The notes beneath the pieces were generated by a model, which was not told the origin of the DNA, did no database searches, and worked only from the letters and a program-made list of their open reading frames with translations. This document shows, one piece after another, positions 1 to 6,536 of a DNA stretch of 10,274 nt. The DNA comes from Clostridia bacterium (lineage in GTDB: Bacteria > Bacillota > Clostridia > Christensenellales > CAG-314), in contig CAAGHL010000003.1 of the NCBI GenBank assembly GCA_900769665.1, positions 1-10,274 of the forward strand, read 5' to 3'. Made by a program: the position numbers and the translations under genes. Within the stretch, counting starts at the first letter, position 1, and each line of letters opens with the position of its first letter.

Positions 1-215
1 AACGCAAAGTGAAAAGAATGAATGACGGAGTTCGGAAGAGTAATAACGCAAAATGAGCATAACCTTCACAACGGCAACTTCCAGTTTGCCAACTTGCCCT
101 TTGAGAGAGGAGAAATCCTTTTCTCAAAGGGCTTTTTATTTTACTTACATTCGCAAACTATAAGTAAAAGCCAAATCCTCATATACTCTAATCAAAGAGG
201 AAGCGGAGTTTTGAT
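1..215. other. Gene-poor left edge, possible 3' end of a truncated gene
   Basis: No intact gene is visible. A short open stretch in frame 3 runs from the left edge to a TGA at 54-56 and could be the last codons of a gene cut by the window; it is too short to assign. A rho-independent terminator follows at 96-141, which fits a gene ending just before it. After about position 168 the frame encoding LIYSNQRG-like residues may be an eroded, frameshifted continuation of the integrase fragment that is clearer from 216 onward. The join between these pieces looks like a deletion scar, but that is inference. Confidence 0.4.
96..141 (+). terminator. Rho-independent terminator
   Basis: An 11-bp perfect stem pairs GCCCTTTGAGA (96-106) with TCTCAAAGGGC (122-132) around a 15-base loop. 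It is followed directly by TTTTTATTTT. It would end transcription of whatever lies to the left of or at the window edge. Confidence 0.85.
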
Positions 216-479
216 ATGAGTAACAGTTTATCGGCGGTACATCTCGAATTGATTACAGAGTGGTGAGAAAAGAATTTGCCACTGACACCAGACAATGTGA
301 CTTTCGGCTCAAATAGATTCACAACGAGGATGTGCGAAGCCGAAGTAAATATAAATGTCATTCAGGACGCACTCGGATATACGGATAGTTCAACCACGCT
401 GAATATCTGCACCGATGTTACCAAAGAATTGAAAACATCAGAGTTCAAAGGACTTGATAATTACTTCAAGGCACAGTAA
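216..479 (+). pseudogene. Decayed C-terminal fragment of a tyrosine recombinase (integrase)
   Basis: One frame from ATG 216 to TAA 477-479, interrupted by a TGA at 264-266, reads like the catalytic C-terminus of a Tn916/ICE-type tyrosine integrase. The recognisable parts are TRMCEAEVNINVIQDALG, then STTLNI and TDVTKELK. Intact relatives have an H-x-L-R-H box before the TRMCEA part, LGH, and a nucleophilic tyrosine in NIYTDVT. Here the first box is unrecognisable, LGH has become LGY, and the nucleophile position reads NICTDVT. With these residues gone, a stop in frame and no N-terminal half, the product cannot recombine DNA. An ORF from TTG 276 also exists but is only the tail of this fragment. 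The hairpin at 493-536 is its old terminator. It marks a former integrative element whose body is not visible here. Confidence 0.85.
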
Positions 480-492
480 CAATCAAATAGAC

Positions 493-536
493 AGAGAGCA
501 TACAATCCGTTTCGGAAAGTATGCTCTCTTTATTTA
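493..536 (+). terminator. Rho-independent terminator after the integrase remnant
   Basis: An 11-bp perfect stem pairs AGAGAGCATAC (493-503) with GTATGCTCTCT (519-529), with a 15-base loop and the T-rich tail TTATTTAT. It lies 13 bases past the integrase stop codon and is intact although the gene is not. Confidence 0.88.
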
Positions 537-821
537 TATATATTTTTAATAGGATTTGGCTTGCCGGTTGACTTTTAGGCAGCAGATGAATATAATAAAT
601 GTTAGTGGAGATTTGCCGGGTTTCATAGTTCGACTTACATCATTTACATCAAAACATACATCATTTGAATGCCAAATTGCCGTAAATGAGTCCGAAAAAG
701 TTGTTTTTAAGCCTTTCCAAACGGCTTTAATGCCCGTTAAAGCAATTTAATGCCGCAAATGAGAGAACCGCAACAAAAATCCCGACAATGAAACCGTTGG
801 ACAAATAGGATAATATGGATT

Positions 822-856
822 AAGGAACGATTTACAAAAGTCGTTCCTTTTTTTTG
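822..856 (+). terminator. Rho-independent terminator
   Basis: A 9-bp perfect stem pairs AAGGAACGA (822-830) with TCGTTCCTT (841-849), with a 10-base loop and a run of six T residues from 850. No intact gene precedes it, so it is probably the surviving end of a lost transcription unit. Confidence 0.82.
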
Positions 857-1113
857 TTGTCGAAAAGTGTCGTGTGATAACGTGAGCGGTAGCGGAATAT
901 TTTTCGTTTGCGTGGTAGTCCGATACGTAGGCGGTTACGTGTGAATAGTTGTTTGGAGTGGTGTGTTGCGTGTGGTTGTCACAATAGCCAATGTGGCAAT
1001 ATGTAAGTTGACAGTGAGTTAATATTTTAGTATTAGCCGTTTACTCAGTCAAAAAAAATATAGATAGAAAAGAAAACTAAATCTTCAAATAATGAAAAAT
1101 ATAACAAAGAATA

Positions 1114-1180
1114 ACGAAAAACAACGATTTATAAAATACTATTACACGCATAGTATGTCAAAAGCATCGTTATTTTTCTT
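1114..1180. repeat. Nested imperfect inverted repeat
   Basis: The outer arms, 1114-1128 and 1166-1180, match at 13 of 15 positions as inverted copies (one contains ACAACGAT, the other ATCGTTAT). Inside them a perfect 6-bp stem pairs ATACTA (1136-1141) with TAGTAT (1151-1156). The whole could fold into one extended hairpin of about 67 bases. It has no coding capacity. It may be a small palindromic intergenic element, or chance in AT-rich DNA. Confidence 0.45.
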
Positions 1181-1235
1181 AATTTGCTGTTAAATGGTGT
1201 GGAAGGTTCGTTTAAGTGGTTACTGCGTTACCCTC

Positions 1236-1293
1236 GCTCGACGTACTGTTAGTACGACATCGTTCGGTTGCATGTTGTCACGTATCTACGTGT
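1236..1293. repeat. Pair of short hairpins
   Basis: Two perfect 6-bp stems lie close together. CGTACT (1242-1247) pairs with AGTACG (1251-1256) over the 3-base loop GTT, and CACGTA (1279-1284) pairs with TACGTG (1287-1292) across TC. The flanks GCTC (1236-1239) and GAGC (1295-1298) could close both into one branched structure. Function unknown. Confidence 0.4.
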
Positions 1294-1380
1294 TTGAGCA
1301 AATATTAGCTTAATCTGTTTTTTAACTACTTTTATCTTTCCATATCACTCTTTTCTAAAACTTCCTAAAAGTTTTTGAAA

Positions 1381-1431
1381 GGGTGGGGTGTGGGGAGGGG
1401 AAACTTGTTTCAACAAGTTTCCCCTCCCCAC
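1381..1431 (-). terminator. Long palindrome with overlapping G-quadruplex motif; possible terminator of the M42 gene
   Basis: Bases 1390-1409 and 1412-1431 are perfect 20-bp inverted copies with only TC between them, so the folded hairpin would have a small loop and a very stable GC-rich base. It lies 22 bases past the minus-strand peptidase stop codon, the position expected of a terminator, but the minus-strand sequence beyond it starts C-rich (ACCCCACCC), so no classic T-tract follows. On the plus strand, 1381-1400 has four G-runs (GGG, GGGG, GGGG, GGGG) separated by 1, 3 and 1 bases, a textbook G-quadruplex motif overlapping the left palindrome arm. A 12-base unit, CCCACAAAACAA, is tandemly duplicated at 1427-1438 and 1439-1450. 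Confidence 0.6.
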
Positions 1432-1452
1432 AAAACAACCCACAAAACAATC

Positions 1453-2478
1453 TTAAAATAGCAAACTTACAAGCAACTTCAAAGTATTTGCAACGCCATC
1501 GATGTGGCTACGTTCGTAACCGTGGCTTGCGTATACGCCCGGACCAATCAAGCCGTGGCGCGCGTCATAGCCTGCCGCCATTGCCACATCGGCATCGCTT
1601 CCGTAGTGCGGGTAAACGTCGAGTGCATAGTGGGCATTGGTCGCTTTTGCGGCATTTACAAGGTCGGTAACAAAGTCGTAGTTGTACGGTCCATGACTAT
1701 CCTTGACGCATATGGACACATCACGCTCGGTGCAAGTTAAGCCTGCGCCTACGCAGCCCATATCTACGGACAGCATGTCGCGGACGTCGGAAGCAGGGAT
1801 GTACGCACACCCGTGCCCGACTTCCTCGTGTACGGTGAAGTAGAGGTAAAGCTTGCGCTTGAGCGACGTGCGGTTGTCGCGCGCGTACTTTAGCAAGCCG
1901 AGTAGTATACCTGCGGAAAGCTTGTCGTCGAGGAAACGGCTCTTGATGTAGCCTTCGGCGGTAACGCGCGTGCGCGGCTCGAAGGCCACAATGTCGCCAA
2001 CCGCAATGCCTAGCGCGGCAACGTCGGAAGTGGTGTGTACGTCACGGTCAAGCACGACTTCGCAAGTGTCGTAGGTGCGCTCCGTCTTGCTGTAATTGCC
2101 GTTGACATGTATGCTGGCGTTAATCAGTTGGAATGTTCCTTCGTAAATATTGCCGTCTCGTGTGTGTACGTGTACGTTTTCCGCCTCGGCGTTGTTGGGG
2201 TTCATGCCGCCGATGTTGGTCAGACGAAGTCGTCCGTCGGACTTGATCTCGGCAACCATGCCGCCGAGCGTGTCTACGTGCGCCGCAAGGCAAATAGGGT
2301 TGCCCTCACCGCCGACGGTAACAAACACGTTGCCCTTTTCCGTGACTACGGGCGTGTACCCGAGGTCGGATACGATGTGGCACAGGCGTTTGACGACGTG
2401 CTCCGTGTAGCCCGTGGGGCTGTCTATTGCAAGCAATTCCTTGGCGCGTTCTACTGCGTAATCGATGTATTTTTGCAT
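1453..2478 (-). CDS. M42 family metallo-aminopeptidase
   Basis: Cytosolic dinuclear-metal aminopeptidase of family M42 (PepA/TET/FrvX-like), which trims N-terminal residues from peptides; family members often form dodecameric TET shells. The 341 residues match the usual length of about 350. Family metal and catalytic positions are all recognisable: H67 and D69 in AAHVDTLG, the bridging D184 in RFLDDKLSAG, the general base E218 and ligand E219 in VHEEVGHG, D239 in SVDMG, and H325 in ERSHIDG. There is no signal peptide. The ATG start has AAAGGAG about 9 bases upstream on the minus strand and is preceded by a consensus promoter at 2564-2592, so the gene is probably monocistronic. The palindrome at 1390-1431 lies just beyond the stop. 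The exact substrate preference (acidic, hydrophobic or lysyl) cannot be read by eye. Annotations as endoglucanase or cellulase, common for this family, would be misleading. Confidence 0.96.
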   Translation of the reverse strand: MQKYIDYAVERAKELLAIDSPTGYTEHVVKRLCHIVSDLGYTPVVTEKGNVFVTVGGEGNPICLAAHVDTLGGMVAEIKSDGRLRLTNIGGMNPNNAEAENVHVHTRDGNIYEGTFQLINASIHVNGNYSKTERTYDTCEVVLDRDVHTTSDVAALGIAVGDIVAFEPRTRVTAEGYIKSRFLDDKLSAGILLGLLKYARDNRTSLKRKLYLYFTVHEEVGHGCAYIPASDVRDMLSVDMGCVGAGLTCTERDVSICVKDSHGPYNYDFVTDLVNAAKATNAHYALDVYPHYGSDADVAMAAGYDARHGLIGPGVYASHGYERSHIDGVANTLKLLVSLLF

Positions 2479-2563
2479 AATTGTTGCTCCTTTTGATTGT
2501 AAGCGGTGTGTTGAATTAGCGTTTATGCCGTCAACGCTCGCACTTGTATTTAATTACACGTCT

Positions 2564-2592
2564 ATAATAATACAAATACCGCTATCGGTCAA
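2564..2592 (-). promoter_or_regulatory. Sigma-A-type promoter of the M42 peptidase
   Basis: On the minus strand TTGACC (2592-2587) and TATTAT (2569-2564) are separated by exactly 17 bases. Transcription should begin near 2557, giving a leader of about 80 bases. Confidence 0.75.
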
Positions 2593-2669
2593 TGTTTTGT
2601 GACAATTCGTTTTAGTTAGGATTTTATCGGAACTCATTATATGGTTTTTGAATAATAACTTCGTAACGG

Positions 2670-2698
2670 TTGAAAAACTTGAAGAAATATGATATGAT
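2670..2698 (+). promoter_or_regulatory. Sigma-A-type promoter of the zinc-ribbon membrane protein
   Basis: TTGAAA (2670-2675) and TATGAT (2693-2698) are 17 bases apart. The predicted start near 2705 gives a leader of about 125 bases that includes the hairpin at 2756-2782. Confidence 0.7.
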
Positions 2699-2755
2699 GA
2701 CTGTAATAAATATTTTAGAGAAATAAGCATATTAGATAACCATAAATAATAATCA

Positions 2756-2782
2756 TTTTAGGCAATGTAAATTTGCCTAAAA
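2756..2782 (+). promoter_or_regulatory. Perfect hairpin in the 5' leader
   Basis: TTTTAGGCAA (2756-2765) pairs perfectly with TTGCCTAAAA (2773-2782) over a 7-base loop. It sits midway between the promoter and the start codon at 2830. Neither strand has a good T-tract after it, so it is more likely an mRNA-stability element or a dyad for a DNA-binding protein than a terminator. Confidence 0.5.
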
Positions 2783-2829
2783 AATAAGTTGTTTCTAAAA
2801 TATATTTTGGAACATAGGAGACGCTATTT

Positions 2830-3987
2830 ATGAAAAAGTATCAACAACAAGCAATAAAAGAACAATTTTGTCATTGCAAAAAATGCGACGGTATTATGAC
2901 CAAGCTCGACGTTGCGGTTGTAGATACCCTTTACCCTGAATGTAAGGGGTATTGTATGGACTGCTTGATCTCCGATGTGCGTGATGTCGAGCCCTTCCTA
3001 AAATATTTTTTGCGCACTTTTCTTCAGTTTTTTACTCCGATTTTCTTGATAGGAGAATTGCTGTTTCTTTTTCTTGTTGGACTTCGCCACCGAACAATAT
3101 TCTTTTTCAGCGATTTGATTGCAAGCGGTAACTCGATGTCGGTTGTCGGTATGGTGTTGGATGTCGCTATGCTGGTCCTAAGCCTTGTTGGTTGGGTTTA
3201 TAGCATTGTGCAACTTGTCAATGGAAGCTATTTTCAATCTTTCGTGAAAGTAAAATATCACGACATCAATACTGTAAGTACATCGTACAGTTTGGATTCC
3301 AACGGAAACATCAACGAACATAACAGTGAAGGTACAAAAAGAGTTTATGACCAAAACGATATTGCACACAACGTGTTTGTCGGTATATTTAACTTTCTCT
3401 TGCTACTGGTCTGCGCGGCGATCGGACCGGTGTTGTTTTTAGTGCTCAATGTCGTCTACTCTGTAAAATGTCTTAAGATTCGTGCCTCTGTGCAAAACTT
3501 CTTATCGGCTAAAAAAATGGCAAATCGATTCGCCATGCATATGGACTATTGCTCCGATTTTTCCACTAAAAGTTACGACAAAATAGTAGTGCGACTTGAG
3601 AAAAAATATGCTCAACTTACCAAAAAAGATCGCGAGGAGCGTATGCGAAATGAATTGCCCGAACGTCACTTTTTCTTGATTGGGGAAAACGAACGCTTTG
3701 CTGTTGTCGGAATGTTCGATAGGGGATTTTTACCGAGAATCCTTGATTTTGACGGTAGATTCGTATATAAACTCTTTTTTACGGTAAGAGAAAAAGCAGA
3801 CGGCGTTCGCGAGTATAAGGCATTTCTCGCCGCGATAAATAAAGGTAAATACATCTTGTATGAAACGGAAAACAATGCTGAAATTTCGCAGCAAACCATA
3901 AATCTGTTTTTCCACGAGTACACTGACGAATATGAAGAAAACTTATTAAACGCACTTGTTTCCACGGAACAAAAATTTAAGTGTTGA
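2830..3987 (+). CDS. Zinc-ribbon membrane protein of unknown function
   Basis: I do not recognise this 385-residue protein. The N-terminus carries two cysteine clusters, C14-x-C16-x2-C19 and C38-x3-C42-x2-C45, resembling a zinc ribbon or double-zinc knuckle. Hydrophobic segments follow at about 66-86, 103-130 and 183-211, the last long enough to be one helix or a tight pair. Between the second and third lies a polar loop (about 135-180). After residue 215 comes a soluble tail with a charged, perhaps helical stretch (250-275) and a mixed domain to the end (280-385) that I cannot place. With the usual zinc-ribbon orientation both termini would be cytoplasmic, but topology is inference. The start is supported by TAGGAG ending 9 bases before the ATG, and by a promoter at 2670-2698. 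The gene stands alone, divergent from the peptidase and convergent with the metal operon, with a terminator after it. It looks more AT-rich than the neighbouring enzymes. Confidence 0.85.
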   Translation: MKKYQQQAIKEQFCHCKKCDGIMTKLDVAVVDTLYPECKGYCMDCLISDVRDVEPFLKYFLRTFLQFFTPIFLIGELLFLFLVGLRHRTIFFFSDLIASGNSMSVVGMVLDVAMLVLSLVGWVYSIVQLVNGSYFQSFVKVKYHDINTVSTSYSLDSNGNINEHNSEGTKRVYDQNDIAHNVFVGIFNFLLLLVCAAIGPVLFLVLNVVYSVKCLKIRASVQNFLSAKKMANRFAMHMDYCSDFSTKSYDKIVVRLEKKYAQLTKKDREERMRNELPERHFFLIGENERFAVVGMFDRGFLPRILDFDGRFVYKLFFTVREKADGVREYKAFLAAINKGKYILYETENNAEISQQTINLFFHEYTDEYEENLLNALVSTEQKFKC

Positions 3988-4068
3988 AATTTGAATAGCA
4001 ATAAATCAATCGGGATGAAAAATTGGCTTCCGAAATAGATTTTAGAATTGCGCTTTCGGACGATTGTT

Positions 4069-4107
4069 AAAGGCTCAGGGACTGTTTTCCGTGAGCCTTT
4101 TGTGTTT
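4069..4107 (+). terminator. Terminator between convergent genes
   Basis: AAAGGCTCA (4069-4077) pairs with TGAGCCTTT (4092-4100) over a 14-base loop; the plus-strand tail is TTTTGTGTTTT. It ends the membrane-protein gene. In the other direction, 60 bases past the ATPase stop, it has no T-rich tail but could still help stop minus-strand transcripts. A weaker hairpin pairs TCCGAAA (4029-4035) with TTTCGGA (4054-4060) just before it. Confidence 0.82.
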
Positions 4108-4166
4108 TGTTATGAAATTTTATTCTTGCATTAAACCTAAAACAGTGTGCGTTGTGTTGTTACAGG

Positions 4167-6023
4167 CTATTTCCCTTTAACAAACATTGCGCGCATGGCG
4201 TTGAGTATTGCTACAAAGCAAACGCCTACATCGGCAAGTATGGCAATTATTAGCCCGAATGAGATTTTGTCCAGTATACCGACGGCGGAGAGGATAAGTA
4301 CCGCAAACTTGACGGCAAGACTTACGACAATGTTTTCCTTTACTATGCGCATTGTCTTGCGGCTGATTTTGCGCGCGGTTGCAATGGCGGTGGGATTGTC
4401 GTTCATCAGTACCACGTCGGCGGATTCGATTGCCACGTCGCTGCCCATTGCGCCCATGGCTATGCCTACGTCTGCGGTGGTTAGTACGGGCGCGTCGTTT
4501 ATGCCGTCGCCGACAAACGCAACCTTGGCTTCCTTTTTCAACTCTTGCAAACGGCTAACTTTGTCTTGCGGCAACAATTGGCTGTGGTATTCGTCCACGC
4601 CGACAACGACGGCTATTTCGGCGGCGGTCTTGTCGTTGTCGCCCGTTAGCATGACTGTTTTGCAGTTGTCGGCTTTCAGCGCGGCGATGGCTTCCACGGC
4701 GTCTTCCTTCAATTGGTCGGCAATGATTACGTAACCGACAAACTTGCCGTCCTTTGCCACGTACACAACGGTACCGTGGGTCGCGGCGGTGTAGTCGACG
4801 TTGTGATCCTTCATCAACTTGTCGTTACCGCACAGTATCACGCTTCCGTCGGGCGTTTTGGCAACAATGCCGCGCCCTGCAACTTCCGTCACTTCGGCTT
4901 CCTCGGCGGCTTTGGCTACTGCGCATATGGAAAGCGCAATTGGGTGGTTGCTGTATTGCTCGGCAATGGCGGCTGTGGCAAGTACGTTGTCACGGTCGGC
5001 GGCAGGGTAAACCTCGTCCACGACAAAGTTGCCCTTTGTAAGGGTGCCCGTCTTGTCGAATGCGATTACCTTTACTTTGCTTAGTTCTTCTAGGTAACTG
5101 CTACCCTTTACCAGTATACCGCGTTTGCTTGCCGCCGCAATACCGCCGAAAAAGCTGAGCGGTACGGAGATAACCAACGCGCACGGGCAGGAAACAAACA
5201 AAAACATCATTGCACGCTTCAGCCACGTCGTCCACACTGCGCCGTCGGCAATACCGAGAAACAGCGGCGGAACAATGCCTAGCGCAATTGCCATGAAGAA
5301 TACGATAGGGGTGTAGTACTTGCTAAATTTGGTGATAAAGTTTTCTGCAGGGGACTTGACGGAAGATACGTTTTCCACAAGGTCAAGGATTTTGCTGACC
5401 GTGCTGTCATCGTACAAGCTTTCCACCGTGATGTACAACACGCCGTCAAGGTTCAAGCAACCGCTGATTACTTTGTCACCGACCTTTGTGTTGCGAGGTA
5501 CGCTTTCGCCCGTGATGGCGGAAGTGTCGATTTGACTGCTACCCTTGTTGACGGTGCCGTCGAGGGGGATTTTCTCGCCCGGTTTTACTACGATTGTTTC
5601 GCCAAGCGCAATTTCCGACGGGTCGACTTCTTGCTCTGTGCCGTTACGCAATACAGTTGCTACTTCGGGACGGATGTCCATCAGCGCGGCGATGTCCTTG
5701 CGAGATTTGCCCACGGCGTAGTGTTGGAAGAGTTCGCCGATTTGGTACAACAGCATTACAGCAGCGGCGTCGGGGTACTCGCCTATGGCAAATGCGCCTA
5801 TGGTGGCGATGGTCATAAGAAAGTTCTCGTCAAAAATGTTGCCGTGGCAAATGTTTTTGACGGCGCGCAACAGTACGTCGTAGCCGACAATCAGGTAGAC
5901 GACGGCAAACATGGTTAGCTCCGCCCACCAAGGCAGTTGTAGTGTGAAGTGCAACGTCAGCCCGACCGCATACAGCACTGCGGCGACGATGATGCGTATT
6001 AACAGTTTTTTGTCTTTTGACAT
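4167..6023 (-). CDS. cadA: Heavy-metal translocating P1B-type ATPase, Zn/Cd/Pb class
   Basis: Integral membrane pump exporting divalent metal (Zn, Cd or Pb) using ATP. The 618-residue product has every core motif in order: TGES (171-174, actuator), the SCPC metal gate (279-281 is CPC), DKTGTLT with phosphorylated D323, the HP dipeptide (360-361), TGDN (460-463) and GDGINDAP (505-512). D598 in ADVG of the last membrane helix is the aspartate that marks the CadA/ZntA class, and K572 in the preceding helix fits the conserved lysine; copper pumps have other residues there. The usual N-terminal HMA domain is missing; the first membrane helix begins near residue 8, and an HMA protein is encoded separately upstream. 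The ATG at 6023 is chosen because AAGGAG lies just before it; the frame stays open to 6242 but that part shows no family similarity. Third gene of the arsR-HMA-ATPase operon. Whether Zn or Cd is the natural substrate is not decided by sequence. Confidence 0.96.
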   Translation of the reverse strand: MSKDKKLLIRIIVAAVLYAVGLTLHFTLQLPWWAELTMFAVVYLIVGYDVLLRAVKNICHGNIFDENFLMTIATIGAFAIGEYPDAAAVMLLYQIGELFQHYAVGKSRKDIAALMDIRPEVATVLRNGTEQEVDPSEIALGETIVVKPGEKIPLDGTVNKGSSQIDTSAITGESVPRNTKVGDKVISGCLNLDGVLYITVESLYDDSTVSKILDLVENVSSVKSPAENFITKFSKYYTPIVFFMAIALGIVPPLFLGIADGAVWTTWLKRAMMFLFVSCPCALVISVPLSFFGGIAAASKRGILVKGSSYLEELSKVKVIAFDKTGTLTKGNFVVDEVYPAADRDNVLATAAIAEQYSNHPIALSICAVAKAAEEAEVTEVAGRGIVAKTPDGSVILCGNDKLMKDHNVDYTAATHGTVVYVAKDGKFVGYVIIADQLKEDAVEAIAALKADNCKTVMLTGDNDKTAAEIAVVVGVDEYHSQLLPQDKVSRLQELKKEAKVAFVGDGINDAPVLTTADVGIAMGAMGSDVAIESADVVLMNDNPTAIATARKISRKTMRIVKENIVVSLAVKFAVLILSAVGILDKISFGLIIAILADVGVCFVAILNAMRAMFVKGK

Positions 6024-6183
6024 AATGGCTCCTTGCAGCCGTTGTTTGCGGTGTGCAAATCGGCTTTGGCGCAACGAAAAATTTGTAATGTATGCGCCGA
6101 AAATTTGCGACAAGCGGTGCGCCTGTCTAGTACACGGATACGGCGACAAAATCATTGTTCTGCCGCCGTGATGTCGTGTGTAA

Positions 6184-6402
6184 TTAGATTTTGAGGATGC
6201 AGTCGGGTTCGACCTTTTTGCAAACCTTTTTGATTTCGGCAAGTACGGCTTGCGGATTTTCGCTGTCGATTTCCACCGTCATGCGTTGCATCATAAAGTT
6301 TACGTTTGCGTTGGTTACGCCCTCAACCTTTTTGACGGCACATTCCATTTTTGCGGCGCAGTTGGCGCAGTCCAAATCTTCGAGATTGATTACTTTTTTC
6401 AT
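6184..6402 (-). CDS. Stand-alone HMA (heavy-metal-associated) domain protein
   Basis: A 72-residue cytosolic ferredoxin-like metal-binding domain. The loop D11-C12-A-N-C15 has the DCxxC form found in zinc/cadmium/lead HMA domains, where the aspartate can act as an extra ligand, rather than the MxCxxC of copper chaperones. Additional cysteines lie at C21 and in the KKVCKKVEPDC tail. The ATG is preceded by AAGGAG. It is the second gene of the operon, 134 bases after the repressor and 160 bases before the pump. It most likely supplies, in trans, the N-terminal domain the pump lacks, as a metal donor or regulatory partner. That partnership is inferred from gene order and from the motif type. Confidence 0.92.
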   Translation of the reverse strand: MKKVINLEDLDCANCAAKMECAVKKVEGVTNANVNFMMQRMTVEIDSENPQAVLAEIKKVCKKVEPDCILKI

Positions 6403-6536
6403 AGCGGTTCTCCTTGTAGTAAGAAAAATTTATGGTTCTTTTGCGCTCGTTTGGCGAACGGGAAAGACAAATTGTTGTGGCGGCGGTGCGGCAAGTTGTG
6501 TTGAGTTTTGCGGCAACGTCGCGTGGCGGTGGGCGG

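Larger units (their letters stand above)
537..1452. other. About 900 bases without a recognisable gene
   Basis: This stretch is mostly AT-rich and carries stops in all frames. The longest open frame (556-750) begins at TTG, has no ribosome binding site and resembles nothing I know. What is visible is structural: a terminator at 822-856, an imperfect hairpin at 976-999 (TTGTCACA against TGTGGCAA), a nested imperfect hairpin at 1114-1180, two short hairpins at 1242-1256 and 1279-1292, and the G-rich palindrome at 1381-1431. The bases around 860-1000 are rich in G and T on the plus strand, unlike their surroundings. Together with the integrase remnant this looks like eroded mobile-element territory. 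Confidence 0.6.
2479..2829. other. Divergent intergenic region between peptidase and membrane-protein genes
   Basis: This 351-base AT-rich spacer holds back-to-back promoters, minus-strand at 2564-2592 and plus-strand at 2670-2698, and a perfect hairpin at 2756-2782 in the leader of the plus-strand gene. No small gene with a ribosome binding site is visible. Confidence 0.75.

Noticed and set aside
22..219. Short open frame of 65 codons
   Set aside because: It runs through a strong terminator hairpin (96-141) and has no ribosome binding site. Only its last residues may be integrase debris.
556..750. Open frame of 64 codons starting at TTG
   Set aside because: No ribosome binding site, no recognisable similarity, and it lies in AT-rich debris.
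1..1450. A tRNA gene serving as the old integration site
   Set aside because: I looked for a cloverleaf and a T-loop signature beside the integrase remnant and found none in the window.
1383..1670. Open frame starting inside the G-rich palindrome
   Set aside because: It overlaps the M42 gene antisense and its start lies in the palindrome, with no ribosome binding site.
2035..2496. 153-codon open frame opposite the M42 peptidase
   Set aside because: Antisense shadow of a well-supported gene with codon bias on the other strand.
6024..6242. N-terminal extension of the P-type ATPase
   Set aside because: The frame is open but has no membrane or HMA similarity, and the ATG at 6023 has a strong ribosome binding site.
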